Source of the DNA: a virus
Direction: 5' to 3' (one strand)
Length of the DNA: 64,000 nt
Virus record (IMG/VR): IMGVR_UViG_3300034418_006037
Span: 25,218-89,217 of that record
The position numbers and the translations under genes were made by a program. Position 1 is the first letter of the stretch. Each line of letters starts with the position of its first letter. The notes beneath the pieces are model-generated. The model searched no databases, was not told where the DNA came from, and worked only from the letters and a program-made list of their open reading frames with translations. This document shows positions 1 to 8,851 of the stretch, in pieces.

Positions 1-1
1 C

Positions 2-700
2 TATGATTACTTGATAGGTCCTTACTACAGTGGTAATATCAATCCTAGCTTGTCCAACAATGACAGCTTTACTGATAGATACTTCGATACTGTAGCTACT
101 GACTCTCCCCCAGCTGATGGAAACGAGCTATATCTAGAGAGAGTGTTTCAGGTTGAGGGTCAAGGATTTAACCAGTTTGACGGAGGTGCTATGTCAAACA
201 ATGATCCAGATGTAGACGGTAACATTTACAACGGAGCTTACGCTATAGTAACCTGGGTAAATCCAAGCACGCTGGAAACTTTGGAGCAGGTAAATAATCT
301 AGATCCAACAACAACAACTATCGAGACTAGAGTTGCTAACTATGGATTCCCAGCACCACCTCAAATAAGGATCTCAAGAACTAACTGTAAGTTCTCTCAA
401 CAAGATGATATTTACGCAATTCTTGATGACCCATTTAATAGCACTTCTCCGTCAGGAATATTGTATACAGTTCAAGAAACTTTCTTAGATTTGTATACTA
501 ATAATACTTTTGTACCGAACTCGGTTCAAATTAAATACATACGTAAACCCGCAACGATCTCTCGTAGGTTTGGTGTGGGATGCGAACTACCAGAACATAC
601 ACATCATGAAGTTGTGGAAATGGCAGTGAAAAGCATCTTGGAAGGCTTCGAGTCTCCGAGATATCAAACGCAATCTAGGGAAGTCCTGGAGAGCGAGTAA
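2..700 (+). CDS. Virion connector/ring-like protein, 5' end missing
   Basis: The reading frame is open to the left edge (codons from base 2 read Y-D-Y-L-I-G), so the true start lies outside the window and the TTG at base 11 is not a convincing start. About 232 C-terminal residues are visible. The segment VQIKYIRKP is followed by CELPEHTHHEVVEMAV and a final helix, an arrangement I know from conserved virion proteins in phages of Bacteroidota. The same overall plan (a beta strand, a short LP segment, then a helix) recurs in the proteins at 13309 and 26956, which may be head-tail ring or connector paralogues. That family link is inferred from pattern only. It ends 29 bases before the next gene and has no membrane segment or catalytic motif. 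Confidence 0.6.
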   Translation, partial: YDYLIGPYYSGNINPSLSNNDSFTDRYFDTVATDSPPADGNELYLERVFQVEGQGFNQFDGGAMSNNDPDVDGNIYNGAYAIVTWVNPSTLETLEQVNNLDPTTTTIETRVANYGFPAPPQIRISRTNCKFSQQDDIYAILDDPFNSTSPSGILYTVQETFLDLYTNNTFVPNSVQIKYIRKPATISRRFGVGCELPEHTHHEVVEMAVKSILEGFESPRYQTQSREVLESE

Positions 701-712
701 TTTTTGTATAAT
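698..712 (+). promoter_or_regulatory. Possible promoter ahead of the structural protein at 730
   Basis: The 29-base gap between two virion genes contains TATAAT (707-712) directly after a T-run ending in TTTTTG. The sequence TAATTTTTG differs by one extra T from the Bacteroidota -7 box TAnnTTTG. The site lies about 20 bases before the ATG at 730, and the gene is followed by a hairpin, so it could be a separately transcribed unit. No clear -33 or -35 element is visible. Confidence 0.25.
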
Positions 713-729
713 AGTCTTAAAAATATATC

Positions 730-1788
730 ATGAGACAAGTTTTTTTCAAGACCGTGGACGCTTTGGAAGCTGCGGCAAGTACAGCAGGAGATGCTAGATT
801 CAATGACCTGGAATCAGGTAAATTGGGTTTCTGGAACCTCGATGCTGCTACTGGAGGTGATTGGTTTGCTACTGCTTTGTTTCAAGCTGCAATTGACACT
901 GATGCTGAAGCTGGCGACGACACTACAGGCTTGACCACTATTGCTAACCCAATTATGTTGAAGAGAAGTCTTCAAGTTGTACAGGGTTTTACCAGTGGTA
1001 ATCCTATTGCTACTCCGATCATCAACACAAGAGACGTAGTTCGTGTGACTGCTGAAGGTTATGTTGCTAGCACAAAGCATCAGCAAACAGTAACTTTTGC
1101 AGCTGGAGATGCTGGAGATGAAGTGCAGCTCAGATTTGTTGTACGCACTGCTCACACGGGATACCTCGACTATGTCAATGGCGAAACTGCGTTTTCCGAT
1201 TTGACCGGAGAAGGTTATCACTTCCCACTGGGTGTGTTCAACACTACTAACCACAAGGTGATCAACTTCAGCTTTACTGCAACTAATAGTGGTTCTGACA
1301 ATGGAGCTGCTGCTTGCGTAACTGCAATCGAAGGTAACGAAACGTTGAACGCAATGTTCAATGTTGCTGTGGCTAACACCAATACGGTTACGTTTGATGC
1401 TCGCCACGCTGGTGTGATCTTCGATATCATTGCTGATAACCTTACTGGTAGCACTAGCCTTACTGTTACTCAGTCAGCTAATTGGACTCCAGGTGTTGGT
1501 AATGCTTGGCAAGCTCGTACAGATGAGTTGAAGTCTCGTGCTATGGCAGGACACTACAACCGCATGTACTTCCCGATGGATTTCCAAAACTTCGTTACTG
1601 CTGCAGATACAGAGTACGACAGATACGAAATCACCTACAAAATTGATGGTGATCGTGCTGTTGTCAAAGGATCTCAGTATGGTACTGCTATTATCTACGA
1701 AGTTAATGGTCAGAACGACGTCGGCGTTGTCCTCAACGCAGGTACGGCTGATCCGGTTGCTACCAAAACAGAGTACGTATTTGCTTAA
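730..1788 (+). CDS. Putative abundant virion structural protein
   Basis: A 352-residue protein with no signal peptide or membrane helix, rich in Thr, Ala, Val and Gly. The predicted character is mostly beta strand, typical of tail, decoration or capsid-surface proteins. The C-terminal part (EYDRYEITYKIDGDRAVV) looks like a compact beta domain. Between a possible promoter and a strong hairpin it could be made at a high level as its own transcript. Codon choice is richer in GCT and GTT than in the neighbouring adhesin, which fits high expression, though I have not calculated this. It is too short and unlike the crAss-like HK97 major capsid proteins I know (around 490 residues), so I do not call it the major capsid protein. 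Its exact role is unknown. Confidence 0.55.
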   Translation: MRQVFFKTVDALEAAASTAGDARFNDLESGKLGFWNLDAATGGDWFATALFQAAIDTDAEAGDDTTGLTTIANPIMLKRSLQVVQGFTSGNPIATPIINTRDVVRVTAEGYVASTKHQQTVTFAAGDAGDEVQLRFVVRTAHTGYLDYVNGETAFSDLTGEGYHFPLGVFNTTNHKVINFSFTATNSGSDNGAAACVTAIEGNETLNAMFNVAVANTNTVTFDARHAGVIFDIIADNLTGSTSLTVTQSANWTPGVGNAWQARTDELKSRAMAGHYNRMYFPMDFQNFVTAADTEYDRYEITYKIDGDRAVVKGSQYGTAIIYEVNGQNDVGVVLNAGTADPVATKTEYVFA

Positions 1789-1790
1789 TT

Positions 1791-1831
1791 AATATGGGGG
1801 GCATCACACTAGTGGTGCTCCCCTATATTTC
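1791..1831 (+). terminator. Hairpin, probable terminator or mRNA 3'-end structure
   Basis: Two bases after the TAA at 1788, the sequence AATATGGGGGGCATCAC is followed by GTGGTGCTCCCCTATATT. The arms pair over most of their length with G-U wobbles and one bulge, around a short loop. A T-rich stretch (TATATTTCTATC) follows the right arm. It could end transcription, or protect the 3' end of an abundant message while allowing read-through into 1840. Confidence 0.55.
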
Positions 1832-1839
1832 TATCAATC

Positions 1840-2301
1840 ATGGGTCTTAAGCATCTAGCAGCAAATACTAAGTTGAAGGTAACCAGCAAAGGAGTTCAAC
1901 CAAACTCCACTTTTGTTATTACCGTAAATAATCTTAGCTCTGGAAAACAATTTGTTTCTAGATCTAAAAGCAGATCCAGTACGTTTATCTCAACAGTTAC
2001 TGCAGACACTAGAGGTGTAAATAAAGTAACTGTTACTGATAAAAATCAAACGATAGTTAAAAGCTACGTTACTGTAGGTAGCGCTGAAATAGATTGCTGC
2101 ATTGCCAAGCTGGTTCATGACGCAATCAATTGCACATGCAAGTGTAATAAGTGCAAAGAAGATCTTGAAAGAGCACAAACTATTAGGCTTTTGCTTCAAG
2201 CTGCAAAGTATGAAGCTACACTTGGACTGACTGATAGTGTTCAGGACAAGTACAACAAAGCAAAAGAGTTGTGCACTGAAGTATGCGCTTGTGGCTGCTA
2301 A
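1840..2301 (+). CDS. Small virion-associated protein with C-terminal cysteine cluster
   Basis: A 153-residue protein in two parts. Residues 1 to about 80 are Ser/Thr/Val-rich, probably a small beta domain (a KLKVTSKG segment at the start). Residues 85-153 are helical with a dense cysteine pattern: CC, then CTCKC-NKC, and a final CTEVCACGC. The second part belongs by eye to a family of small phage proteins found beside fibre genes, with the form CCIAKL...CxCxCxKC...A.YNKAKELC. The cysteines could bind metal or form disulfides outside the cell. The gene starts 9 bases after the hairpin and ends 10 bases before the giant adhesin, so it may belong to the same tail appendage. Its function is unknown. 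Confidence 0.6.
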   Translation: MGLKHLAANTKLKVTSKGVQPNSTFVITVNNLSSGKQFVSRSKSRSSTFISTVTADTRGVNKVTVTDKNQTIVKSYVTVGSAEIDCCIAKLVHDAINCTCKCNKCKEDLERAQTIRLLLQAAKYEATLGLTDSVQDKYNKAKELCTEVCACGC

Positions 2302-2311
2302 CAAGTGACAT

Positions 2312-5300
2312 ATGAAAGGCAAACATTCTAACAATAAGCTGGTATTTGTATACCAAGACAAGACTGAAAGAGCAGCTGCAAGTAATCCATCACTGAATGC
2401 AGCTGAAAGCGGATCTTGTGTAATTAGAGTTGTACAAAATTGCATAGACCCTGCAAACAATATTCAGACGCATCACGACTACGTTAGCAGCGGTGCGACA
2501 CAGCTTGCCCAAATAGGAATAGATTCACTGGTAAGTGCTAGTGTGTCAGGGATAATAAGAACTAGTCAAACAGGAGCTAGTTCATTTGAGTCTACGTCTG
2601 ATATAGTACAATCTATTAGTCACTTCCAAATAGGAGGGGCTAAAGTGATAGATATAGTCATATCGCAAACCTTGCAGAGTATTATCAATACTCAGTCAAA
2701 TCTGTACAAGGCAGTAGTAGAACTCAACTTTATTTCTGGGGATGTAGAAGATGTGGTGCTTAACCTTAAGCCTGCCGATGGCTGTGCTTTAATCATAAGT
2801 CCAGATCAATTAACCATACACGGACCTATCTCTGTCACGGCCGGCAATGAAGATCCTGATCTTCCACCTGGTATGACAGGCAGTAGAGTAGCCTACTCGT
2901 TTTCAAAGATTTACAGAAGACTAAACGAAAGGTCAAACGCTTCGACTAGTACAAACAATACTACAAGAAAGCAATATGGTATAGGCTACAAAGGGCATGC
3001 AACTTTTACGATGCCTTGGGGAGGTATTTTTGATGATCTATCGTCAAAGACTTTGTTCGGTACATTTCCAGCTGGAAATCAAAGCTGGCTTTCTGAGAGC
3101 GGATACGCTACTGCAAAAACTACTTATGTAAATTGGTTTACAGGTATTAATGATGTAACTAATGTTAGATTCCCTAACCCTGATATTTTTCAGATAGGAA
3201 ATGGCCAAGGGCAATCACCACCAGCATTAGCACTCAGCACCCAAGGAGTTAATTTCAGTAACTTCTTCGGATCAAAAATAATTGTAGACAGAACAACCAG
3301 CGATAGCTCAACTCTAGCGTTTTTGGTAAAGCCGGAGGGAAAACTGTCTTTTGGTAAACAGTTTGGGTGGTTTTCTACGTTTGTAAGCGGAGACATAGTG
3401 TCCCCGACAGGGCAAGTGATGGTATCTGAGAATAGTGAGAACTATGGTGTACCTCCTATATTCAGAGAAAGCTTTCAAGCTCCTAATAATGGCACTGGTG
3501 TAGATAGACCTGGACATTTTTGGTGTGCGTTCTCTGACACTATTCCTGCAGCTGATGGAACAGCAATAGCTAATGATTTTGGTCTTACATCTCTTAGCAC
3601 AACTTTCGGACCAAATCCACAGAATCAAAGTACAGACCCAACAGAGTCTAGGTACAGCAAATTATTCTACGGAGGGAGCAACACAGATTGGCATCTTCCA
3701 GGACATACAAATGTGAGTACAGGCAGCGTAGTAAACACTAATTTTAGTACTGCTTATATAAACTCATATCTAGCTGACTACGCGCCTGAGACTATAAGAC
3801 CTTACTATGCACTAATAGTTGTAGAAGATACAAAGCTTTCAGGTACAGCATTAAATAGTAAAATAAGACTAGGATCTCTAGACCAAATAACTAGTAATTA
3901 TGGGGCAAGCTTTTTCTACCCAGGAAGTGCTGGAACAAGCAGTGACCCATATGTACCTGTGTTCAAAGGCATTGCTAGAATATGCACAGTAACAAGATAT
4001 ACTTTAACAAGTGACACAACTCTTGGGCTAAGCTTGTCTAATAGCCTCAGGTTGGGAGGACTGGATGATAATTCTCTAGCAGATGTACATGGAATATATG
4101 CATCGCTTGTTCCGCATACAAATCTGAATATCAACGAAAGTCCAACTCAAGGCTTGGGACCTGATGACGAATTGTTTTACAGCCTCTTGTTTGCAGGTCA
4201 CACTTATCCAAGACAGTTAACTGGGTCTCTGCAGGATACTATGTGTGGACATATGCCGCAGGTAAATGCTGCTGCTTTTCAAACCTGGAGGCTAGGTCTT
4301 GACTGTTTGCGTACCGATGGAGCAAACATACTAGTAGGACAAGGAGAAATTCAAGTTAGTGCACAGGACATAGTAGTACTTAATAGTGGAATAGTTCCAG
4401 ACCCGTACAACGGTTTTAGTCCAAGTGATCAAGATAGCACTGACTCAAGAGGTAGGGCAATATCAAGGAACCATCCAGTAGGATGGGCAGGAAACAAGGA
4501 CCAACAGGTAATAACTCCATCCTATGAGCACTTCATAAACTCACAGTTTGGAGTACGTCCGTACCCAATTACATCTCGGTCATACCATACTGACTTGGGA
4601 GAAGATGCAACATCTCCTGTACCTCCGTACCCGTATGCCCCAACTATGTTCCTGACTCAAACTTTGGGTAAACCTGGATATGCAAATTTTGTAGGACCAG
4701 AGTCAGGGACTACTGGCTATTTCCACCCCCAAGTAAGCGACAGTAATGATGGTGAAACATTTTTAACTAGCGCTGGGCAGCAGGGAATAGTAATACCCAC
4801 ATCAGCTAACACTGGGTTTAATGAGTCATTTTTCACAGGAACTGACCAATGTTTTACTGGTCAAGCAAGCACTGTGACTTTAACTGGAGTATCAGGATCT
4901 CTCTCGAGTGCTATAGGTACAGGAGAGCTAAAAATCAGATACGAGTTTTTCTATACAAACAACTGTAGCGGAGAATTTGAAACTGATGCAGGATCAAAGA
5001 TAGTTCTAGAAAACAGCGACACTCTAGCTAATAGAATAACTAAGGTTAGGCAGATATTCCCACATATAGAATATCGACCACTAGCTATGGACAATGCGCT
5101 CAATGAAAGCCCATTGGCATACAAACTGATTGTAGAAGACAACAATGATGTCGATAATATATTTATTGACAGTATAGGGTCAAACTCATATAGGCTAGTT
5201 GTAGAGATAACAGCAGACTCCGATGACGTAGCATTTTTGGAGGGCGCTGACGTAAACTTCCCTTATGGAGATATATGGCCAGATACTCCCTACCCATCAG

Positions 5301-8300
5301 CACCTTCTACTGATAGTGAAGAGCTGCCTGACTTCTCTAAAAGATATATATCTGTAGAAGGAAACGTAGACTACAGCAGGTTTAAAGGGAGCTTTATAAC
5401 CATAGCTAGTGCAAGTAACTGGAATACGTTCCCAGGCAACACATCAATTATTCAAAGTACGAATGCTGATCTCACAAGATTTGCTTACCATACTCCGTTT
5501 ATTACATATGGTAATCTTGTAGATCCTCCTGATGGAGTATTCGATATCCCGGGATGTACGGATGAGAATGCTATCAACTATGATTCTACTGCAACAGTAG
5601 ATAACGGTACATGTCTGGAGTGTAATAGTGTAGCAGAAGCTCAGGGATGGGACATAGCTAATATAGGATTGAACAACGGCACTACCGGTATGCGCTTGGG
5701 TGTATACGAAGGACCTAGTGCTGTAAACTCTTACTTGTGCGGACTAACGGGTGATGCACAAACATCGCTAGAGACATATTTCAATGTGCAAGGTCAGGCT
5801 TATGGTCAGCTTTATAATTCTACCGGAGCACAATATGGTGGTGCAGTAGTTTGCAACAATGACTTTGCAGATAACACAGGCGTAGCTAATCTATCCATAC
5901 GAGGAGTAAACCAAGGCTCTACAGCCTTTACAAACTTACTCAACTGGATGGCTACAACGTACAATGAAACGTACACAGCTTGGAAGCTACACATCAGGCC
6001 TCTTACAGACCAGCTTGCAAATATCATTGATCTAGAGCAGTCATACAGCGAGTCTAATCCACCGCCTACACAGCTTATCCCAGGTGCTTTTAACTACGTA
6101 ACTCCTGATTACACAGCTACTGCTACCGGAGGAACTATCACAGAACCTACTTGGGATGAGATTGTAACTATTGCAGCTACTCAAAATTGGTTCAGAGCAG
6201 GCAGAGTTTATCTGATAGAACTTGAGCTTGATCCACAAGAGCTTCCTGCAGAATGCACGCTGTTAAACTCTAACTACAATAGAGTTCTTGGATTGATGTG
6301 GACCACGTTCTGTTCATGTGCAGATATAACTAATGATTACTTCAGCTTGGCAATGTCAGGCTTCCAGTATCCATGGCAGCAGAACATTGCATATCCTATA
6401 CTTCCATATCAACCTGCTTCAAACTGTCCAGATATAGTCCCGTCCAACAATTTGTTGGGAGACGGAGCTTATCCAAACAGCATATGCTTCACTCAAGACG
6501 AAGCTACAACTAACTGTGATCAGTACTGGTTGTGGTGTATTGCACAGACTACTACAGTATGTGACAATGGAAACCTTGACAATACAATTGACATAGGTAC
6601 TACTACCTATTTTAATTACGTATCTGGAAGCATAACAGTTAGCATTGAAGGGGTGTATGATCCTGCAAGCAATGGATTTATATTTAGCCCAGACATAGAG
6701 TATACGGTAGTTGTTACAGGTCCCCAAGGATACTTACAGACTCAGACTCAATCTGACAATGTCACACCTAACATACCTCAGTTTACAAATGAGTTCTTAG
6801 GAACTATATATCCTGGGACATACACAGTAACTGTCACGTTTACAAGTCCTTACGTAAGTTACTTTAGCGGAGATGCTCCTTGCGAGTTTGTGGACACAGT
6901 ATACATCCCATCTCCAGATGAGCAGGGGTGTGATACTTTGGTTGGGGGATGTACCGATCCCACTGCGGACACCTTTGATCCTAATGCTACGTTCGATGAC
7001 GGAAGCTGCGAGAACACTGACCCTTGCCAAGAAACGCTTAACAATGCAGCGTTTACTACAACTATTACGTCAGTAAACTCTACGTCAAATTGTGTTACAA
7101 ACACCACCGTAGTAGAAGGGGTATCCTTTGAAGGTCAAGTTATCACTCCAAATAACAATGGTCAGGTAACTGTAAATATATCGTACAATTCTGCAGGGAC
7201 TGAAGGAGTTAACATAAATACGTTTGCAGTTCTACTTGTTGCTCAAAACAGCTCTGTACCAGGAGTAACCAATATACTTGATTCAATAGCTACTATGTTT
7301 ACTAACCTTCCCACTAGTGAAGAGTTAGGTACATCTATAGCTGGGGTAGGATATTGGTCTCCTTTGAATAATACTGCTACAGGAAGTTCATTTACAGAAG
7401 TATTTACTGGTATTCCTCCCGGGTTCTACTACGTAATAGTGGCAGCTAACCCTACACCTGAATCTCTTACAAACTGCGGAGGATTAGCATTCTCACAGCT
7501 GTCTACATATTTGGATACTGTAACTGTAGGTTTGGATGCACCGCTAGACGAATGTCTTGAGCCGTGTGTAGGACCAAATTGTGAGGAATACACACTTGGG
7601 TGTACCGACCCGGAAGCAGATAATTACAATCCTGATGCTACCTACGATGATGGGACTTGTGAAGTAATATTGACTCATTGCGAGCAGAATCCAACTGACG
7701 AAGAGTGTTACGATTGTACAGATTTGTTGGAGGGAGCAGGGGCACGATTTGCTCTAGGAAGTCTTTCAGAGCCTCCTTGTGATGATTTTGCGGGAGGTGA
7801 TGGTGAGTGCACAGATCCTAATGCTTGCAACTACAACCCTGACGCACCTCTAGACGCAAGCAACAACTTGGTATGTGAATACTGTGGATGCGTTGGTTCT
7901 ATTGACCCTGACTGTGATGGAAGTGATACAGAATGCGATCCAGCTACAGACCCCAATTGTCAAGAACAAGAGCCTGAATGTCCTGATCCTAGCAACCCAA
8001 ACTGTGATCCGACTGTTTATGATCCTTGCCCTGTTGGTGATTGCGGACCTCCCGTTGACCCATGCATCATACTTGGTAACTGCACTGAAGATGGAGGTGG
8101 AGGAGATGATGAAGACGATCCGTTCGTGGATGTTGTCAATCCTGTGGAGATTACATGCGCAGTAGACATTGAATCCGCAGATGGAAGTCCTCTAAACTTC
8201 AGCGCTGTTCAACAGCAGGCTTTCCAATGTATGTCTGAGGAAGGTAAGAAGCTTCTGTTCAGAATGAAGTCTGGAGCTTACTACGATGATACTGACATAC

Positions 8301-8851
8301 TGAAGCTGTCTCTAATTGCCTACCTGTTTGCAGGAGGACTTAACAACTCAGAGCTCCCATGTCTGTTTAACTGTAACTACGAATCAGCTGATAAGAGCAA
8401 GGCATTTGACTGCTCAATCCAATGGGTAGCAAGTGGAGCAAAGTACTACAACTCTACAGACACATACTCAAAAGGTGAGACTATAATGTACTTCCACCAG
8501 AAAGGAGGAAAGGTAACTAGGAGTTACTATACAGCTACTAGGGAGATGACACCTCTGGACATACACCCAAGATTCCCTAACTCAGGATGGGCTAGATGTC
8601 AAGATGTAAAACTCAGAACTGCAGACAGAAACAACATTGCCACTGGTAATGAGGAATACCTACAAGTATTCTGGGAGTTTATGACAAGATTCTGCAACGA
8701 GTGCCAGGTATCTACAATGCCTCCTAGTGCAGAAAACGTAAACAACGTGGATCCTAAAGTTCTCAAGAACTACATAGATCCTAAAACAAACAATAACACT
8801 TCCAGCGGATCCGGTATACTTGGAGAAGATGGAGAAGAACTAATATTCTAA
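2312..8851 (+). CDS. Giant tail adhesin/fibre protein with four TSP3-like cysteine repeats
   Basis: A 2179-residue protein with no N-terminal signal peptide, as expected for a virion part assembled in the cytoplasm. Residues 1-1080 are Ser/Thr/Asn-rich and beta-like. Four related units of the form GCTDxxAxNYxPxAtxDDGTC begin at residues 1081, 1546, 1763 and 1831, separating larger domains. Residues 1850-1950 form a Pro/Cys/Asp linker ending in a Gly/Asp run. The last 230 residues include a WVASGAKYY...YSKGETIMYF...RSYYTA segment that resembles carbohydrate-binding modules of the CBM5/12 type. Such repeats are common in secreted adhesins of marine Bacteroidota, so part may have come from a host. 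The likely role is receptor or polysaccharide binding at the tail. It overlaps the next fibre gene by one base. Confidence 0.75.
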   Translation: MKGKHSNNKLVFVYQDKTERAAASNPSLNAAESGSCVIRVVQNCIDPANNIQTHHDYVSSGATQLAQIGIDSLVSASVSGIIRTSQTGASSFESTSDIVQSISHFQIGGAKVIDIVISQTLQSIINTQSNLYKAVVELNFISGDVEDVVLNLKPADGCALIISPDQLTIHGPISVTAGNEDPDLPPGMTGSRVAYSFSKIYRRLNERSNASTSTNNTTRKQYGIGYKGHATFTMPWGGIFDDLSSKTLFGTFPAGNQSWLSESGYATAKTTYVNWFTGINDVTNVRFPNPDIFQIGNGQGQSPPALALSTQGVNFSNFFGSKIIVDRTTSDSSTLAFLVKPEGKLSFGKQFGWFSTFVSGDIVSPTGQVMVSENSENYGVPPIFRESFQAPNNGTGVDRPGHFWCAFSDTIPAADGTAIANDFGLTSLSTTFGPNPQNQSTDPTESRYSKLFYGGSNTDWHLPGHTNVSTGSVVNTNFSTAYINSYLADYAPETIRPYYALIVVEDTKLSGTALNSKIRLGSLDQITSNYGASFFYPGSAGTSSDPYVPVFKGIARICTVTRYTLTSDTTLGLSLSNSLRLGGLDDNSLADVHGIYASLVPHTNLNINESPTQGLGPDDELFYSLLFAGHTYPRQLTGSLQDTMCGHMPQVNAAAFQTWRLGLDCLRTDGANILVGQGEIQVSAQDIVVLNSGIVPDPYNGFSPSDQDSTDSRGRAISRNHPVGWAGNKDQQVITPSYEHFINSQFGVRPYPITSRSYHTDLGEDATSPVPPYPYAPTMFLTQTLGKPGYANFVGPESGTTGYFHPQVSDSNDGETFLTSAGQQGIVIPTSANTGFNESFFTGTDQCFTGQASTVTLTGVSGSLSSAIGTGELKIRYEFFYTNNCSGEFETDAGSKIVLENSDTLANRITKVRQIFPHIEYRPLAMDNALNESPLAYKLIVEDNNDVDNIFIDSIGSNSYRLVVEITADSDDVAFLEGADVNFPYGDIWPDTPYPSAPSTDSEELPDFSKRYISVEGNVDYSRFKGSFITIASASNWNTFPGNTSIIQSTNADLTRFAYHTPFITYGNLVDPPDGVFDIPGCTDENAINYDSTATVDNGTCLECNSVAEAQGWDIANIGLNNGTTGMRLGVYEGPSAVNSYLCGLTGDAQTSLETYFNVQGQAYGQLYNSTGAQYGGAVVCNNDFADNTGVANLSIRGVNQGSTAFTNLLNWMATTYNETYTAWKLHIRPLTDQLANIIDLEQSYSESNPPPTQLIPGAFNYVTPDYTATATGGTITEPTWDEIVTIAATQNWFRAGRVYLIELELDPQELPAECTLLNSNYNRVLGLMWTTFCSCADITNDYFSLAMSGFQYPWQQNIAYPILPYQPASNCPDIVPSNNLLGDGAYPNSICFTQDEATTNCDQYWLWCIAQTTTVCDNGNLDNTIDIGTTTYFNYVSGSITVSIEGVYDPASNGFIFSPDIEYTVVVTGPQGYLQTQTQSDNVTPNIPQFTNEFLGTIYPGTYTVTVTFTSPYVSYFSGDAPCEFVDTVYIPSPDEQGCDTLVGGCTDPTADTFDPNATFDDGSCENTDPCQETLNNAAFTTTITSVNSTSNCVTNTTVVEGVSFEGQVITPNNNGQVTVNISYNSAGTEGVNINTFAVLLVAQNSSVPGVTNILDSIATMFTNLPTSEELGTSIAGVGYWSPLNNTATGSSFTEVFTGIPPGFYYVIVAANPTPESLTNCGGLAFSQLSTYLDTVTVGLDAPLDECLEPCVGPNCEEYTLGCTDPEADNYNPDATYDDGTCEVILTHCEQNPTDEECYDCTDLLEGAGARFALGSLSEPPCDDFAGGDGECTDPNACNYNPDAPLDASNNLVCEYCGCVGSIDPDCDGSDTECDPATDPNCQEQEPECPDPSNPNCDPTVYDPCPVGDCGPPVDPCIILGNCTEDGGGGDDEDDPFVDVVNPVEITCAVDIESADGSPLNFSAVQQQAFQCMSEEGKKLLFRMKSGAYYDDTDILKLSLIAYLFAGGLNNSELPCLFNCNYESADKSKAFDCSIQWVASGAKYYNSTDTYSKGETIMYFHQKGGKVTRSYYTATREMTPLDIHPRFPNSGWARCQDVKLRTADRNNIATGNEEYLQVFWEFMTRFCNECQVSTMPPSAENVNNVDPKVLKNYIDPKTNNNTSSGSGILGEDGEELIF
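5552..5614 (+). repeat. Cysteine/Asp repeat unit 1 in the adhesin
   Basis: Encodes residues 1081-1101 of the adhesin: a GCTD start, an NYD core and an NGTC end. The paired cysteines and spaced Asp/Asn side chains fit a small calcium-binding, disulfide-closed unit of the TSP3-like kind. Confidence 0.75.
6947..7009 (+). repeat. Cysteine/Asp repeat unit 2 in the adhesin
   Basis: Encodes residues 1546-1566 of the adhesin with the same GCTDPxA...DDGSC layout and the same 21-residue length as unit 1. It follows a domain with YTVTVTF-type beta strands. Confidence 0.75.
7598..7660 (+). repeat. Cysteine/Asp repeat unit 3 in the adhesin
   Basis: Encodes residues 1763-1783 of the adhesin. It is the copy closest to the marine Bacteroidota consensus: GCTDPEADNYNP at the start and DDGTC at the end. 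Confidence 0.75.
7802..7876 (+). repeat. Cysteine/Asp repeat unit 4 in the adhesin (longer variant)
   Basis: Encodes residues 1831-1855 of the adhesin: a GECTDPNACNYNP start, then four extra residues before the closing cysteine. It leads straight into the Pro/Cys linker. Confidence 0.65.

Noticed and set aside
814-1407. Long minus-strand open frame inside the structural protein gene
   Set aside because: It is fully inside a well-supported plus-strand gene, has a low-complexity Ser-rich translation with no domain, and is a frame shadow.
730-1788. Major capsid protein
   Set aside because: Too short and without the expected HK97-type pattern. Position and hairpin fit an abundant virion protein but not this name.
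1990-2460. Minus-strand frame spanning the 1840 and 2312 genes
   Set aside because: It crosses the junction of two well-supported plus-strand genes and has no recognisable motif.
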